From Didymella arachidicola (lineage: Eukaryota; Ascomycota; Dothideomycetes; Pleosporales; Didymellaceae), in the NCBI GenBank assembly GCA_016630955.3, contig CM050001.1, forward strand, positions 62,001-126,000: DNA of 64,000 nt, written 5' to 3'. Of the stretch, positions 33,550 to 45,700 are shown piece by piece; position 1 is the first letter of the stretch, and every line of letters starts with the position of its first letter. Both the position numbers and the translations under genes were made by a program. The notes under the pieces were generated by a model that saw only the letters and a list, made by a program, of their open reading frames with translations, did no database searches and was not told the origin of the DNA.

Positions 33550-35181
33550 TTATAATGCTACATCCTGCTCCATCTTAACATCAGGCTCCGCCTTGACATT
33601 CTGCTCCCCGTCCTGACCGGGGATGATGAGCTCCTCGGCGCGGTTCTCGTCGATGAACTTGCGCTCGCTGACGTGCTCGCCGTCCTTGGGCGCGACCCAC
33701 ACGTTGGTGTTGTTCTTCTTCTGGCCGGGGGCGTGCTTGTACTGGCAGCGTGGGTTCAGACAGGGGTTGAACTTGCACATGACCGAGCTGTGCGAGAACT
33801 TGCAGTCGGGCGTTGTGCAGTCGGCCCCGTTGCGGCATGGCGGTGCCGAGGGGTGCTTGTACGGGCAGTTGGCTGGGTCGCGGCAGTTGGGCCAGAAGGC
33901 ACACTCCTGCTCTGACTGGAACTGCTGGCGTTTTGCGGGCGAGGGGTGCTTTCCAGCGCACTTTTTGTTCTTGCATGCAGCGCCAAATTCGCACGTGCTC
34001 TCCATGTCGACCGTGGTGCCTGGGGGCGCCGCCGGCGACTGGTGGACAAAGTGGCAGTCCGGGTTGGTGCAGCGGAGGTTGAACTTGCACATGGTCGACG
34101 AAGGCTCTGGCCTTGTGTTCTCAACCTCCATGCCCTCGCCGTTCTCGCCCGTGCCGTCCGTCATGGCGTCGTCCTGACCTTCCTTCTTGGTGAACTTGGT
34201 CGACTGGTGCATGCCTCCGCGTCCGGCACCTCGCCCGCCTCGCCCGCCGCGACCTCTGTTGTTGAAGTTGGGGTTGACATACGGTGTAGGCGTCGCGCCG
34301 GAGAAGATCTGCTGCATCATCTGGGCCTGTTGCTCGTACATCTGCATGAGCGCCAGCTGCTGCTGCTGGTTCAGTCCCATGGGGCCGTTCATGCCGTTCT
34401 GGCCGCCCATCGGGGGCATTGGCATTCCAGGCATGCCACCCATTCCCATGCCGTTCATTCCGTTCGCGGGCCCTGGCGCGCCGTTGATGTTGCCAATCTG
34501 GTTCATGCCCCTGCCGTTTGCCATGGCCTCCATGCCGCGACCGAGGTTTTGGCCACGGGGGCCTCGCGGAGGATCGCGGTTATTTCTACCGACACCTCCG
34601 CCGCCGCGGACGCGATGTAGTGGGTCGTCGTTGCGGTTCATCTGTCTGTTCACCTGGTTGAGCATGTTGCGCCCTCCGCGGGGTCCGCCACGCCCTGATT
34701 GTGGGCCGCTGCCGTTGCGCATGGCTTTTGGCCCTGTAGGGCTATGCTGTGTCAGTCGGTGTCGCACGCGATGCAAAGCAGCGGATGTGACGTACATGCC
34801 CTCTTGGGCTTCTGAGGCTCCATCCATGTCGGTATCCTGGCCACCAGGGACAAAGGCGGGTGCGCCGCCGTCCATGGCCTGGTCTGCAGAAGGTGCGCTC
34901 TGTGCGCCTCCTGCCGCTTGCCGCTGCAACGCGTCGATCTGTGCAAAGAGCCACTGCGCAAACTCTTGTGTCTCTGGGTTGTCGGGCCCGAGATCAAGCA
35001 GGTCGTTCGAGAGCTCTGCGGCGACTTGCGACGAGTCCTTGCCGTTGGACACCATGAGCAGCACGTATTCGAACAGCGTCGTGTCCTCGCCGCCCGTTGT
35101 CCATCCGTACTCGACGAGCTTGGGCTGCACGAGCTGCTGCAGCTGCTGCGCGAGCGGCGACTCGGGGGAGAAGTCAGCCAT
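33550..35181 (-). CDS. NAB2: Nab2/ZC3H14-type nuclear poly(A)-binding protein
   Basis: Exons are 34796-35181 and 33550-34741, giving 525 aa, starting at MADFSPES. An N-terminal PWI-like helical domain (about 1-95: LQQLVQPKLVEYGWTTGG...FAQWLFAQIDAL) is followed by an RGG-rich region (GRGGPRGGRN), a Gly/Met/Gln-rich stretch, a second RGG block, and at least five CCCH fingers: CKFNLRCTNPDCHFVH, CEFGAACKNKKCAGKH, CAFWPNCRDPANCPYKH, CRNGADCTTPDCKFSH and CKFNPCLNPRCQYKH. Nab2 binds poly(A) tails, limits their length and aids mRNA export. The 54-nt intron (34742-34795, GTACGT, GACTGAC branch, CATAG) is a multiple of three and has no in-frame stop, so retention would add 18 residues. Confidence 0.92.
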   Translation of the reverse strand: MADFSPESPLAQQLQQLVQPKLVEYGWTTGGEDTTLFEYVLLMVSNGKDSSQVAAELSNDLLDLGPDNPETQEFAQWLFAQIDALQRQAAGGAQSAPSADQAMDGGAPAFVPGGQDTDMDGASEAQEGMYVTSAALHRVRHRLTQHSPTGPKAMRNGSGPQSGRGGPRGGRNMLNQVNRQMNRNDDPLHRVRGGGGVGRNNRDPPRGPRGQNLGRGMEAMANGRGMNQIGNINGAPGPANGMNGMGMGGMPGMPMPPMGGQNGMNGPMGLNQQQQLALMQMYEQQAQMMQQIFSGATPTPYVNPNFNNRGRGGRGGRGAGRGGMHQSTKFTKKEGQDDAMTDGTGENGEGMEVENTRPEPSSTMCKFNLRCTNPDCHFVHQSPAAPPGTTVDMESTCEFGAACKNKKCAGKHPSPAKRQQFQSEQECAFWPNCRDPANCPYKHPSAPPCRNGADCTTPDCKFSHSSVMCKFNPCLNPRCQYKHAPGQKKNNTNVWVAPKDGEHVSERKFIDENRAEELIIPGQDGEQNVKAEPDVKMEQDVAL

Positions 35182-36829
35182 GCTGGTTGCTGGCTGTGTG
35201 CGTGGGAGAGAGGGAGTCGGTGTGAGGTTCGAGCTAAGAAAAGTATCGATAACAAAGCAGTGGCGGCCGGCGCGCCCGCACGCGTTTCCTTGTCGTGTTT
35301 TGGGTGCTGCTGTCGCCAAAGACGGTTCTGCGACGTGTGAAGGCGATGCGCGTGAAGAAGACGAGTGTGGCGTGCGCGAGTGTCGTGTGCTGGACAGCGG
35401 CTTGGAATTGTCCTGGAAGGCTGTTCGCTTGCCTCCGCATAGCGCAAACCCCGTCCGTGCTTGGCTTACGGCATCCCTTCCTCAGGCACGAAGCTCACAC
35501 TAGGCGTCGTCCATGTCTTATCAGCGCTGACCATGAGACGACGGGCTTCCACGTCAAGTCTCCAGGCAGCAGTCGGATTGCTTCGAGAGGTTTCAGAAGC
35601 TTTGTCAACGTCCGCCAGGAGAGGCTCACGAGGCTGGCTTAGTCACTCGCTGTACTGTACATAATCCATGTCTGACTTCTGTCTTCGACAAGTATTCGCA
35701 GGTAGTTGAAGGCAGAGCATGCAATTGCCCTCACAAGACAGGGAACTACAGTAGACACACTGATCAAAGACACGCCACCATCAATGCGATGCAGTATCTT
35801 TGCGTGCATAGCGGTCCCTAGCACGTGACCTTCCAACTCCTGCATCACCTGCACAGCGTCCACGCATCTGGCGAATGGCAGTTGGGATTATGACTACGCA
35901 AACAACAAGCCTTGATGACATTTCATCTACTGCAAAGCGCAATCTAACCGGCGACTTTAGCAGCTGTATACTGAAAAGAAAGCCATCTTCCAAGCCCCAA
36001 TGCATAGCCAGGTCGTCAAGGTGCTGCCCGCAGACGCAGCATTCACGTGCGGACTTGACAGGTGCTGCCAAGTGACAACCTTGGAATGCAACGCTGCAGT
36101 GCTTCTCGGCTGCTGCAGCGCCATACCGACGTGGACGGCGAGGATTTCGTCATAAACCAACTGTGCAAGACAAGGCTCGGGCACGGCTAGAGAGCATGTG
36201 AAACTTGCATGTTGTGGCGCGTCGACAACAGGCCGCCGAGGATCAGGAACGAGCATCAGGAACGAGCATCAGGAACGAGCATCAGGAACGAGCATCAGGA
36301 ACGAGCATCAGGAACGAGCATCTAAGAACGACAGACCGCGCGACGGTGGTGGTTCATCTGCAAGACATCAAAAGTACGTATAGCAGCGCGACCATGACCT
36401 GCATCAACGTACAGCGTTCTCGTTGACGGAAAAATTGCCATCTACTGCAGTCATGTAAAGTTGTGTCGAGTTACAGCCCCCTCTATTTGCTTCCGCGGCC
36501 CAGCCACCTCGCGGGGAAAAGCGAATTGCATCATGCTCTCGTCTTGAGGCCGAACAGCGCCAAACCAGACAGCACTTGCGGCGCCCTGCTTTTCCTCTTT
36601 TCCTCTTTTCATCCTCCTGCGCACGAGGATTGACATTGCATTTTTATTTCCTGTCGCTCCTTCATCTTGACCGTGGTGTTCAGGACGGCCCCTCCCCCAT
36701 CATCACCTTCGGCTTCCCCGGAATCAACAACAAACCGGCTGTTCCCCAGCAACCCGTCTGGCACAAAACAACCACATTGTCGTCGCCAGCGCGCACAAGC
36801 AGCGCCACCATCGCTGCTCAGCCTGCACA
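35182..36829. other. 1.6-kb intergenic region
   Basis: No supported gene. Contains the minisatellite at 36242-36319 and the divergent promoters of the Nab2-like and single-pass membrane protein genes. Confidence 0.5.
36242..36319. repeat. 13-bp minisatellite, six perfect copies
   Basis: Unit ATCAGGAACGAGC repeated six times head to tail, then a degenerate copy. A 13-bp unit shifts frame each copy, so it is non-coding; copy number is probably variable. Confidence 0.95.
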
Positions 36830-37420
36830 ATGCCCGCAGTCCCTGAATTCCTCAACGCGATAGCGCAACTGGGAAATGTTGCGCCTCGCGCCTACAGCAG
36901 CGACAACCTCCTGCCTGCCATCGACATGGCCCACGACGCGCCGCGCACAGCACCACTCGCCAAGCGCCAACAGATGGTCATCCAACAAGGCATAATCCCA
37001 ACCTACTACAACCTCTCGGGCCCCGCCCCCGGCACCGTCGTCGGCATCGTACTCGGCAGCGTCGCCGGCTTCCTGCTCATCGTCTGGCTCCTCTTCACAC
37101 TCACCCAAGGCAACAAACTCGGCACCCGAACCGCCATGGCCGGCGAAGAGGAAATCGTCGTCCGCAGACCCCGACGCAATTCCCACGGCAACCGCTCCCG
37201 GCGCAGTTCGCACGCCCAGATGCGCGAGGTGAGCAGGAGCCCGCGGACGTCGGGGGTGAGGTCGACTGTTATTGTGGAGGAGAGGAGGGCGCCCGTGAGG
37301 ACGAGGAGTGTGGTTGTGGAGGAGAGGAGGAGGGTGCCGAATGATGATGTTGTGGAGGTTATTGAGGAGCATGATGAGTATAGGGAGAGGAGGGGGAGCA
37401 GGAGGGGTGGGTATCGGTGA
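36830..37420 (+). CDS. Single-pass membrane protein with basic cytosolic tail, 196 aa
   Basis: A short N-terminal region without an obvious signal peptide is followed by one strong membrane segment (about residues 69-92, GTVVGIVLGSVAGFLLIVWL). The tail is rich in Arg, Ser, Glu and Val with a repeated T/S-x-V-V-V/I-E-E-R-R pattern (STVIVEERRAPVRTR, SVVVEERRRVPNDD) and acidic EVIEEHDEYRERRG near the end. The pattern resembles the conserved fungal single-TM proteins of unknown role. The Gly-rich helix could support dimerisation. No enzyme motif is visible. Confidence 0.75.
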   Translation: MPAVPEFLNAIAQLGNVAPRAYSSDNLLPAIDMAHDAPRTAPLAKRQQMVIQQGIIPTYYNLSGPAPGTVVGIVLGSVAGFLLIVWLLFTLTQGNKLGTRTAMAGEEEIVVRRPRRNSHGNRSRRSSHAQMREVSRSPRTSGVRSTVIVEERRAPVRTRSVVVEERRRVPNDDVVEVIEEHDEYRERRGSRRGGYR

Positions 37421-38067
37421 GTTTCCCGGATAGGCATCATTCGTGCTGGGTTGGGGCTGGCGCTGATGGATGCAGGTGATCGACGCTGTCACCATATGCG
37501 CCGAAACATTGTTTTAACGAGCGCGGCTCCGTGAGGAGTGCAATGCAATACCCCAGGATACCCCTTTCGTTCCGTTGTACCTTTTTACGCACATAATATA
37601 CGCCGGCGAGATTGCCGCGTCTTGTTTCAATTGTACATTAATCCAATGCTATATCAGCGTCGTCGGCATCTGTCATCTCAAGATCTGATAATAAACGGGA
37701 CATCAACATGTTCATGTCCTCGCACTTAGCATAGTAAACACAGCCCCTGGACCTTCACCTCACCACCAAATTCTAGTAGCCACCCCAATACCCCGATATC
37801 CCCAACAGCGCCAGCATCTCCATTACCCTCCCATTCTCTCAAATCGCAGCATTCACTCCATTCCAATCCTCGCACGTCGCAGTTGTGCATATGTAAACAC
37901 GCAAGACCCCCAGCGCATGTTCCACCTCGTAAATGCTTCCCAAAGCCCGACTGCTTATCTTGTATACTGCAGATTCTAGGCGACTTGCATCCCCCCGGAA
38001 CGCGAGTGGTTGGAGTGGGTATGGGTACGTCTGGGTTTGTATGAAAATAGACGAGCGGAGGTCCGGA

Positions 38068-38085
38068 GGGGGGGGGGGGGGGGGG
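38068..38085. repeat. Poly(G) tract, 18 G
   Basis: Uninterrupted run of 18 G after GTCCGGA. Its length is prone to slippage in replication and sequencing. Confidence 0.9.
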
Positions 38086-39407
38086 TTGTACACCACACGT
38101 CTCGCACTGAGACGTATACTTACGCTATTGGAAATATGAGCACCAGACGCACATGCATGCAAAACCTCCCTCCCTTCCTTCCTTCTTCGCTTTCACACGC
38201 CCGCACCGCCATCGCCACATTCGCTACATACATGTATACATCTTAACTCGTCGGGTTTCCCGTTTCTTTCTTCTTGCTTCTAAAGGAATGTGCGTGACGT
38301 CACCCCAGGAAGCTGGGAGGGGAGGGGAAAACATGAGACGGAGGGTGGTTAGGGGGGATTAAAAGGGGTGGCGTGCGGGAACAATAAAAAGGTGCTTGGT
38401 GATGGGTGGGTGAGGCCAATGTCCTAGTTTTGTTCAAAGGAGCGGTAGAGAAAAAAAATTCGTTGCATGGATTAGGAGGAGGGCTCACGTGTTGTTCCAA
38501 CTGTTGGAAATGGTCTTGAGCACGGTAGGTCTGATGGAGTCCGCTGCTCCGTTGTTGGGGGAATGTACGTAGCTTCCACTGAGTTAGCTTACAATCAAGA
38601 CATTACCGAGCCATCGGTTGGGTTTCGAATCCCTCTCGTGTTACGAACGGCCCGGAAATGGAGGTGGACATACTCACAGAGTGACTACTCAGGGTCAGGT
38701 CTCCGCATAAACGTTCACCAGAATAGACACGTGCTCCGTTATTCAGAATTTTGTTAGAAGATACGCACGGAATTCCCGTATCGAGGTACCGAAATTAGCA
38801 TTCGCGGGTACAGGTACCCGTTGACGGGTAGCTGCTGCGGATGGACAGCCGGCGGGCAAGCACGCGGGTTCCCTGAGAGACCATGTCTACAGAGTATTTA
38901 CGGGCGATTTGTCGAGCTTTAACAGCAATATTCCACACAATATCCATCACTCACCATCTGTCTGACTTCCTCGCAGCAGCAGTCCTGAGATCCGCGTCAC
39001 TGCCGTGTAGCGGAGAGTCGGGTTGAGACGCCTTGGGCAATGTAATGTTGCTCGAAGATACGAGGTAATGTGAAGAATTACGAGATGATCATCGAGATCC
39101 ATGGTCTGAATTGTATCTCTGCAATGTGGTGTGACGGCGATGCTTGGAGAAAGGAGGCGAGGAACGAGCTCTTTAGCGCTGGTCGGCGCAGAGGCTCCTT
39201 GACCAGAATAATTGGCAAGGATCGATTAGTCGAGATGGCTGCTACATCACTGCCGCAGTTGTATCCGGTCTAACGTCATGGCTAATCTCCAATGCAACAT
39301 CGTATAGGCATGTCGAACGCACAAGCTTCCACAGCACTGACACTCAAAATAGACAAAAGCTTGTCTTTGCATTTCTCAACGGCGGACATTGGCGTAGTAT
39401 GAATATG

Positions 39408-39415
39408 TATATAAA
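39408..39415 (+). promoter_or_regulatory. TATA box of secreted-protein gene
   Basis: TATATAAA about 105 bases upstream of the ATG at 39520, followed by a pyrimidine-rich leader that is common in highly expressed fungal secreted-protein genes. Confidence 0.5.
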
Positions 39416-39519
39416 CATCTGAGGTCTTCTATTCAGCCACCACTGCTTCACATCTGTCCACCTATCTGTTCATTTGACTTGCTTGCTTCCCACCTTCACT
39501 ACCAACCCACTTACACACC

Positions 39520-39973
39520 ATGAATTTCACGCTCGCTGCCCTCCTCACTAGCCTCGCCACCGCCGCATCTACAGCCACATCCGACGTCCACGGCGACCCC
39601 TTCGAAACCGTCACCATCTCGAACTTCGTGTACGTCGGTGTCAACGGCTACCCGCAGATCAACTTCCACATCCACTCCCAGTGTGTTGACAGCGTGTACT
39701 GCGCTGCTGACGACATCGAGATCGATGGCGTCTACAGCTGCGACGACCCTTCGTACACCTTTCGCGTCCTGGCTGAGCAGGGCTCGCGTCTGAGATTGGC
39801 TCATGTTCTTAACGGGTGAGTTTTGGAGGGGGTGGTCTGTGAGAAGGAGTGCTGACAGAGATAGGCCTTCTATGGCGGGCGATTTTGTTGTCAGGATGAA
39901 TGGTCCTATTCCTGCTGTGCTTGAGCAGATTGGGACTTCCACGGCTGACCTGGATGCACAGAAGGATGTCTGA
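39520..39973 (+). CDS. Small secreted AltA1-like candidate, 134 aa
   Basis: Exons are 39520-39815 and 39865-39973 (49-nt intron, GTGAGT...GATAG, phase 2). A signal peptide (MNFTLAALLTSLATAAST) precedes a compact beta-rich sequence with TVTISNFVYV, INFHIHSQCVDSVYCAADD, GVYSCDDPSYTFRV and RLRLAHVL. The spacing of Cys and the final beta-strands recall the AltA1 family of Dothideomycete secreted beta-barrel proteins, but with fewer cysteines, so the assignment is tentative. The C terminus is short. Members of that family are abundant secreted proteins and some bind host proteins. This copy is at the edge of a gene-poor, apparently accessory block. Confidence 0.7.
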
Positions 39974-42714
39974 AGGCATAATATTGTGGGACTGGTAGTG
40001 GGCTATGTAATGGACTTGGCTGTAGTTGCAAACAATATTGTGTTTTTTTACCTTTGTAACTGCGATTCACCATCAGTAAGAATATTGGATAACAGCCAAC
40101 ACAATACCGGGCCCTGCAAAGATGGATACGTTGCATCACATTATCTGGGGAGTTTATAACCATCATAGCCAGAACAAAATTTATCTGATCACTGAAAACT
40201 GTCTATGAGCCTATGTTTAGACAAAAGGGATGATTTTCAGAGCAGCAGACAGAATGTAAGAGCTATACTGCTTCAATTGATCAGTACCAAACAGCGAGTC
40301 CGATGGAAGGATCATGTTAGCCAGCATCACGTGCTCTGTTACATAATCATCTGTAGGGTGTATATTCCCTCTTCCCCTCATTAGATAGGAAAAAACGTAG
40401 TCCCTCTTTTCTACGCCTGGCCTCTGCCCGCACACAGATCATGAGATGCTCCTCTGCTCGTAGCAGATACATCAGCATCTTGACAATTGGTCTCAAACAG
40501 GGCGTGACACAACATGTCTTCTTTCCTCTTGTGATCATTTCAAGGACTTGAGCAGGACAATGCGATGATGGCGGAGAATGTAAGTTATACATCTTTCACC
40601 GGGTGACTCAGCACTTCAATCAAGTACAAGTAGCCAAAACCTCACCTCGATTTTGTTCCGAGTCGAAGCTTAATGCGAGCGAGAGCAGCACCGCGCAGGT
40701 GGCGACAAAAAGACGTCACATTGAAGAAAAGCGGGCGTAGGGTCAAACAGATCAGCTTTGACGCGACGTTCCGAGGATGGTTACCAACGATTAGCGAAGA
40801 AGATGATCACAGACGCTTGGTCTATATCTTTGTCTCTTGTGTGGAAAGCAGAGCCTCAGGCCAAATGGAAGCCTATACACAACAATCCGCGTGCCATATG
40901 TAATTTTCAGCTGTCCAATCCTAAACAGACAGACTGTGTGCAGCAACATTGCAGCAATGACTCTCTCTTCTCAAGTAAAAGATACTTGAGCACATTTAAA
41001 TGTAAAACCCTACATCAGCTCGTATGGAAATTCGGAAGATGTTGCACTGCACCAGATCGTCACATGCGCAAGATCTAGCGTTAGTGGTTTGAAGATGGGT
41101 AGCATCCGGGACAGGAGATGATAGAACGGAGCCTTGGTGGAATCAGTCATCGACTTACATAGCATGTGATACACAATTGTGCTGTGTTCGCTAGCTTCAG
41201 ATAAATCAGTCTCAGGTGCAGCGGTTCCAGAGAAGACACAAGGACAAGGCGCACAGCGTTTGGTAAGTCGAAGGTCAGGAATCCTTGGGCATAAGCTTGA
41301 AGAGAGCGGAGATATCTATACCACACCAGCACATTCTCAAGGTATGAAAAAAACGTGTTTCTCTCCCGATTCAGCATTGCTTGAGCAGGCTCAGCGCAGC
41401 TGAGTAGACAGCCGACATCGAATCTTTTCATCGTGTTCTTTCGAAGTCGCAGCGACAAATAGGCACATCAGAATTAGCAGGTCATGACTGCTCACTGATT
41501 TCATGTTCTGTAGTCTCGACACATCTGTTGCAGAAACGCGTAGACCCCCGGGCCGCCTGTATTCTAGCAGTTTGTTGCCTAACAGAGCAGACGCTCGAAG
41601 TGGCGATGCCTGCCTACTCCAAGACAATGTTCAAGTCCAGTTTATGTATTGTAAGGCGTACACATACCATAGGTACGTGGCAGTTCCTTTTAGATCGCCT
41701 GTATGTCGGAACTGCAGTCCAGCATCCTCTTGTACTACACAGTATAGCGCTAAGTTTACGGTGGGTCAGTACCTTTGTATTGACAATGATACCTATTGAT
41801 CAGGGACCTAAATTAAAGTTAGAGAGAAGATTGATTTAGTAAAGAGTTATCTACAGAAGGGAGGAAGTGGATATATATATATGCAAGATCACGTGATGTA
41901 TGCCGAACTTCAACAACCTTGGAATTACAGCGTTCTGCCAGCTTTTCCAACCTGAAGCAATAGTATCGTTCATAACTGTTGTATTGCAGGTCATAAATAT
42001 CAGGAAGAGACGTTTGCCAACCCAATTTCCGTCACTAGGAGGCGCAACCGACTGTGTAGAGGGACAGCGCGGCTGCATCGTCGGGTCGGCTTGTGGGGCT
42101 CCGACTCCGGCCCTGCAGGACACCCCACTGGCTGCACACTGCACAGCGAGACACGAAATTCAGGCCACCCAGTGGTGGGAAAGATGAGCTGAGCGAATCG
42201 CGAACGCAGCCTCCGACGTTCGACGAGTGCGACTACACCCCCATCAAGGCGTAAAGCGACCACGTCGTCGGCCTTGTGTTACTGATCTGGTCTCCTTCAA
42301 TACTTCAACGCGGAAGCTTACTCAATCAAGCTTACTCCATTGAGCAGCACATCTGCGACCTCCGAGGGTGGCTGCAGCCCATCGCGAAGCATAATGAGGG
42401 ATATTCGTGCCAAAATCTTATATCTGGCGTATCGTAACGAGGATATTGCCAAATGTGCGTATCTGTGTGGCTATCAGCCTCTTTGTTGTCCTGCGAGCTA
42501 TCTGTGCACTCGAGGCAGTGCTTACATGCTAACAAGATCTTGTCCCCCGTGTCTCACAAGCCTGGTCGGAGTCAGCAGAGAAGTCCGTGATCGCCGACGT
42601 AGGGGCGGTCAGCTCATTGTGTATAGGTACACTCAAGGCCTCAATAAATTCTTCGAAATTCTTCATCCTTTATAGGGATCTTGGAACATCCAGTAGCTAA
42701 TTCTACTGCGCATC
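39974..42714. other. 2.7-kb gene-poor interval
   Basis: A/T-rich, with only short frames on both strands. No domain, transposon end or RNA gene was recognised. A TATA-like CTTTATAGG at about 42668 precedes the next gene by about 45 bases. Confidence 0.45.
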
Positions 42715-45700
42715 ATGTTTTTTAAGGTCTCAGTATTCCTGATCTGTCTATTGTGTTTGCTGTTCTGCCTATGGCGCTCTCGAGGCTTTCAGCGCAGGCC
42801 ATGTCCCTCGTCATCGCAGCGCCCCTGTCCGACAGGCTCGACATTGCCCCGCATCAGTAAAGATCCAGCCCTGATCCAGTCAGTCTATGATATTGTCATC
42901 GTTGGGTCAGGATATGGAGGTGGAGTGGCAGCGTCCCGGCTGGCAAGAGCTGGGAAAAGAGTTTGCATGCTGGAAAAAGGCGCCGAAGTATGGCCAGGTC
43001 AATTTCCACATACTCTCAAAGCAGCTCTACGAGAATATGGCATCAAAGACATGCGTCCTGGACGATCTGGTGCTCTAGGGAAAGCATCTGGCTTATACCA
43101 GACGTACAAAGGCAAAGGACAAGATGTATTCACCGGATGTGGACTGGGCGGTACCAGCCTCATCAATGCTGGCGTTTTCCTTCGAGCAGACGAGAGGACA
43201 CTCAAAGGACCAGAGTGGCCTGTCGAGATTAGAAACGAGGGTCTGGCGCAGTGTCAGAAGCCCATCCCGACTGCAGCGTGTGCTGTGTCGCAGCGGGTGG
43301 CCGGACTTGCTGACTCCTTATACAGACTACGAGAGAAGTGAGAGGATGTTTCGACCAACCTCATACCCTGAAATCCTACCGAAGCCACACAAGTTGCATG
43401 TGTTTGAGCAGCAAGCGAAGAGTCTTGGTCTCGACCATCGCCTTTATCGACCACCACTGACCGTGAGCTTTGACGACTGCACCAACAGCGCCGGAGTAAC
43501 CATGCGTCCATCGGCAGGCTCTGGTGATGAATCTACTGGTTCGAATGATGGTTCGAAGAATTCTGTTCTGGCAACGTATCCTGCCGACGCTTGGACCTGG
43601 GGCGCTGAGATCTTTTGTGGCATTGATGTGTCACACGTCCAACGACATGAGCGCGAAGAGGGCTATACAATTCACTTCGTCCTAAGAAACAGCCGTCGTA
43701 CAAACCAGACAATGTGGATACACGCGGTACGTGATATACTGGGGCATTGGTGAACACCTCGTGCGTACTGATCGCGTCGCAGAAAGAGCTTGTTGTACTT
43801 GGGGCTGGCGCTGTTGGCACGACAGAGCTTTTGCTACGCTCTCGCTCTCAGGGTCTTCATGTATCACCTCTTGTCGGTCAGAGGCTTTCTGGCAACGGCG
43901 AACTTCTCGCGTTCGCATACAATTGCGACCGGACGATCCAAGCCGTTGGAGGCGAAGCGTATTCGAATTCATACAAAGAGCGCTGCGGACCCACGATCAC
44001 TGCGTGTATTGACATGAGAGGGCCCGAGGAAGCTCATACCGCCAAAGATGGTTTAGTCATACAAGAGGGAGCAATACCAGGTGCCCTGGCACCAGTGATT
44101 CAAGCAATGATCGAGTTTCGTATCCCAATATCACAGCTGTATAGTAGCCTTGACGACACTATCGCACGGCTCAAGAGCTGGGCACTTGGCCCTTATCTTG
44201 CTGGAGGGAGCATGAACCGTACGGGGGTCTATCTGATCATGTCACATGACGAGAATGAGGGAACTATAGAGATGTCTGATGGCAAATTGACCCTCCAATG
44301 GTCAGGACCTGGCAACCAGTCGCGAAGTGACCGCATTCGTAAACTCCTTATCCGAGCAACAGCAGCTGTCAAGGGCACGTTTGTCACTGCTCCTGTCATC
44401 ACTGTACACCCTCTTGGAGGAGCTTGTATGAGTTCTGACAACACTGGACTCGGTGGGGTTGTGAATCACATGGGACAATTATTCTCCGGGTCGGACAAAA
44501 TGGTGCACGAAGGCATCGTTTGCGTCGATGCTTCAATTATACCAATATCACTCGGTAAGCAGCAATACAGGTCAAGAGGACGATTGATTTACACTAACAG
44601 GCGTCAATCCCTGTGCGACGATCACTGCTATAGCTGAGCGATGTTGTGATCTGCTCATCCGCATGCGGGGCTGGATCGTGGACGAGCGTCGCAATGAGGA
44701 ACTCAACTTTCACGAATCGCCATTCAATACGCAGGCTATACCGCCCCAGGTATCTGCGCGTCGGGAAATGTTCCGTCTTCACGAACGAGATGGAGGCCTC
44801 AAGTTTGATGAAATTCTGCAAGGATCTTTACAGGTCACCAATGCAGATTGCAGTTTCGAGACTGCGTTTGAGACCGCCAAAGGAATGTCCAGCTCTGCTA
44901 AAGCGGCCATGACAGTCGCGCTCTATCGCACAGAAGAGCGGTCATATAGGGGATGTGCGACTGGTACCGTGGCTTTCAGCGCCCTGTCTAGAGACCCATT
45001 GATGATCGTACAGGGCCATGTCGATCTATTCGTGATCGATGAAACCGTTTCCGATGCCGTCAAACTGGTATACAACCTCGATCTACTGGGTATTGATGGC
45101 AAGGAATACAGTATGCACGGTTATAAGACGATCGACTCCCGCATCACATTGTCGGCGGTCCGCGCTTGGACTGCGACGACGACTCTATCTACTACAATTC
45201 TTCTCAGAGACGGTACACAAGTAGCCAAGGGTATGTTGCGACTATCGCTTGGAGGTTTTGTCTCTGAGCTCATATCTCTGCGATGCAATCCCGGACTCGG
45301 CTTTATGCAGTAAATTTGCGTGAAGGCCAGGTTTATGAGCTTCTTCGCACGCAACTTGACGTCGTACGTCTTGAGTCCGTTTAGAGCGCTTCAATACACT
45401 GCATCAAAGCAAGACTGCTCTGGAGATTGGGAGAAGGTCAGACCCAGCGAGATTCACATTCAATCCGCCGACGGTGTTGAGTTCTGCATGAAGATATGGG
45501 AGCCATCGTCACTTGTGCCACTTAAAGAGACCCCGATTGTGTTGATTCCTGGTGCGTCTGTCGACCATCAGGTCTTTTCACTTTCGACCATCCCAGTAAA
45601 CACAATCGACTACCTCATTTTACAAGGCTATCGGTGCTATGTACCTGTTCTTCGCTTTGGCATCGGTGTTGAGGCAAAAAGTGGCTGGACTGTTTTCGAG

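Larger units (their letters stand above)
37421..39519. other. 2.1-kb intergenic region
   Basis: No supported gene. Contains an 18-G tract and, at its right end, the promoter of the small secreted protein gene. Confidence 0.5.

Noticed and set aside
34187..35503. 438-codon plus-strand frame antisense to the Nab2-like gene
   Set aside because: Pro/Arg/Cys-rich mirror of the RGG and Cys-finger coding strand; no domain and crosses the real gene's start and intron.
36242..36319. CRISPR-like array
   Set aside because: Units are directly adjacent 13-bp repeats with no spacers, in a eukaryotic genome.
38620..38650. tRNA-like T-arm (TTTCGAATCCC)
   Set aside because: No matching acceptor stem, D-arm or anticodon arm around it.
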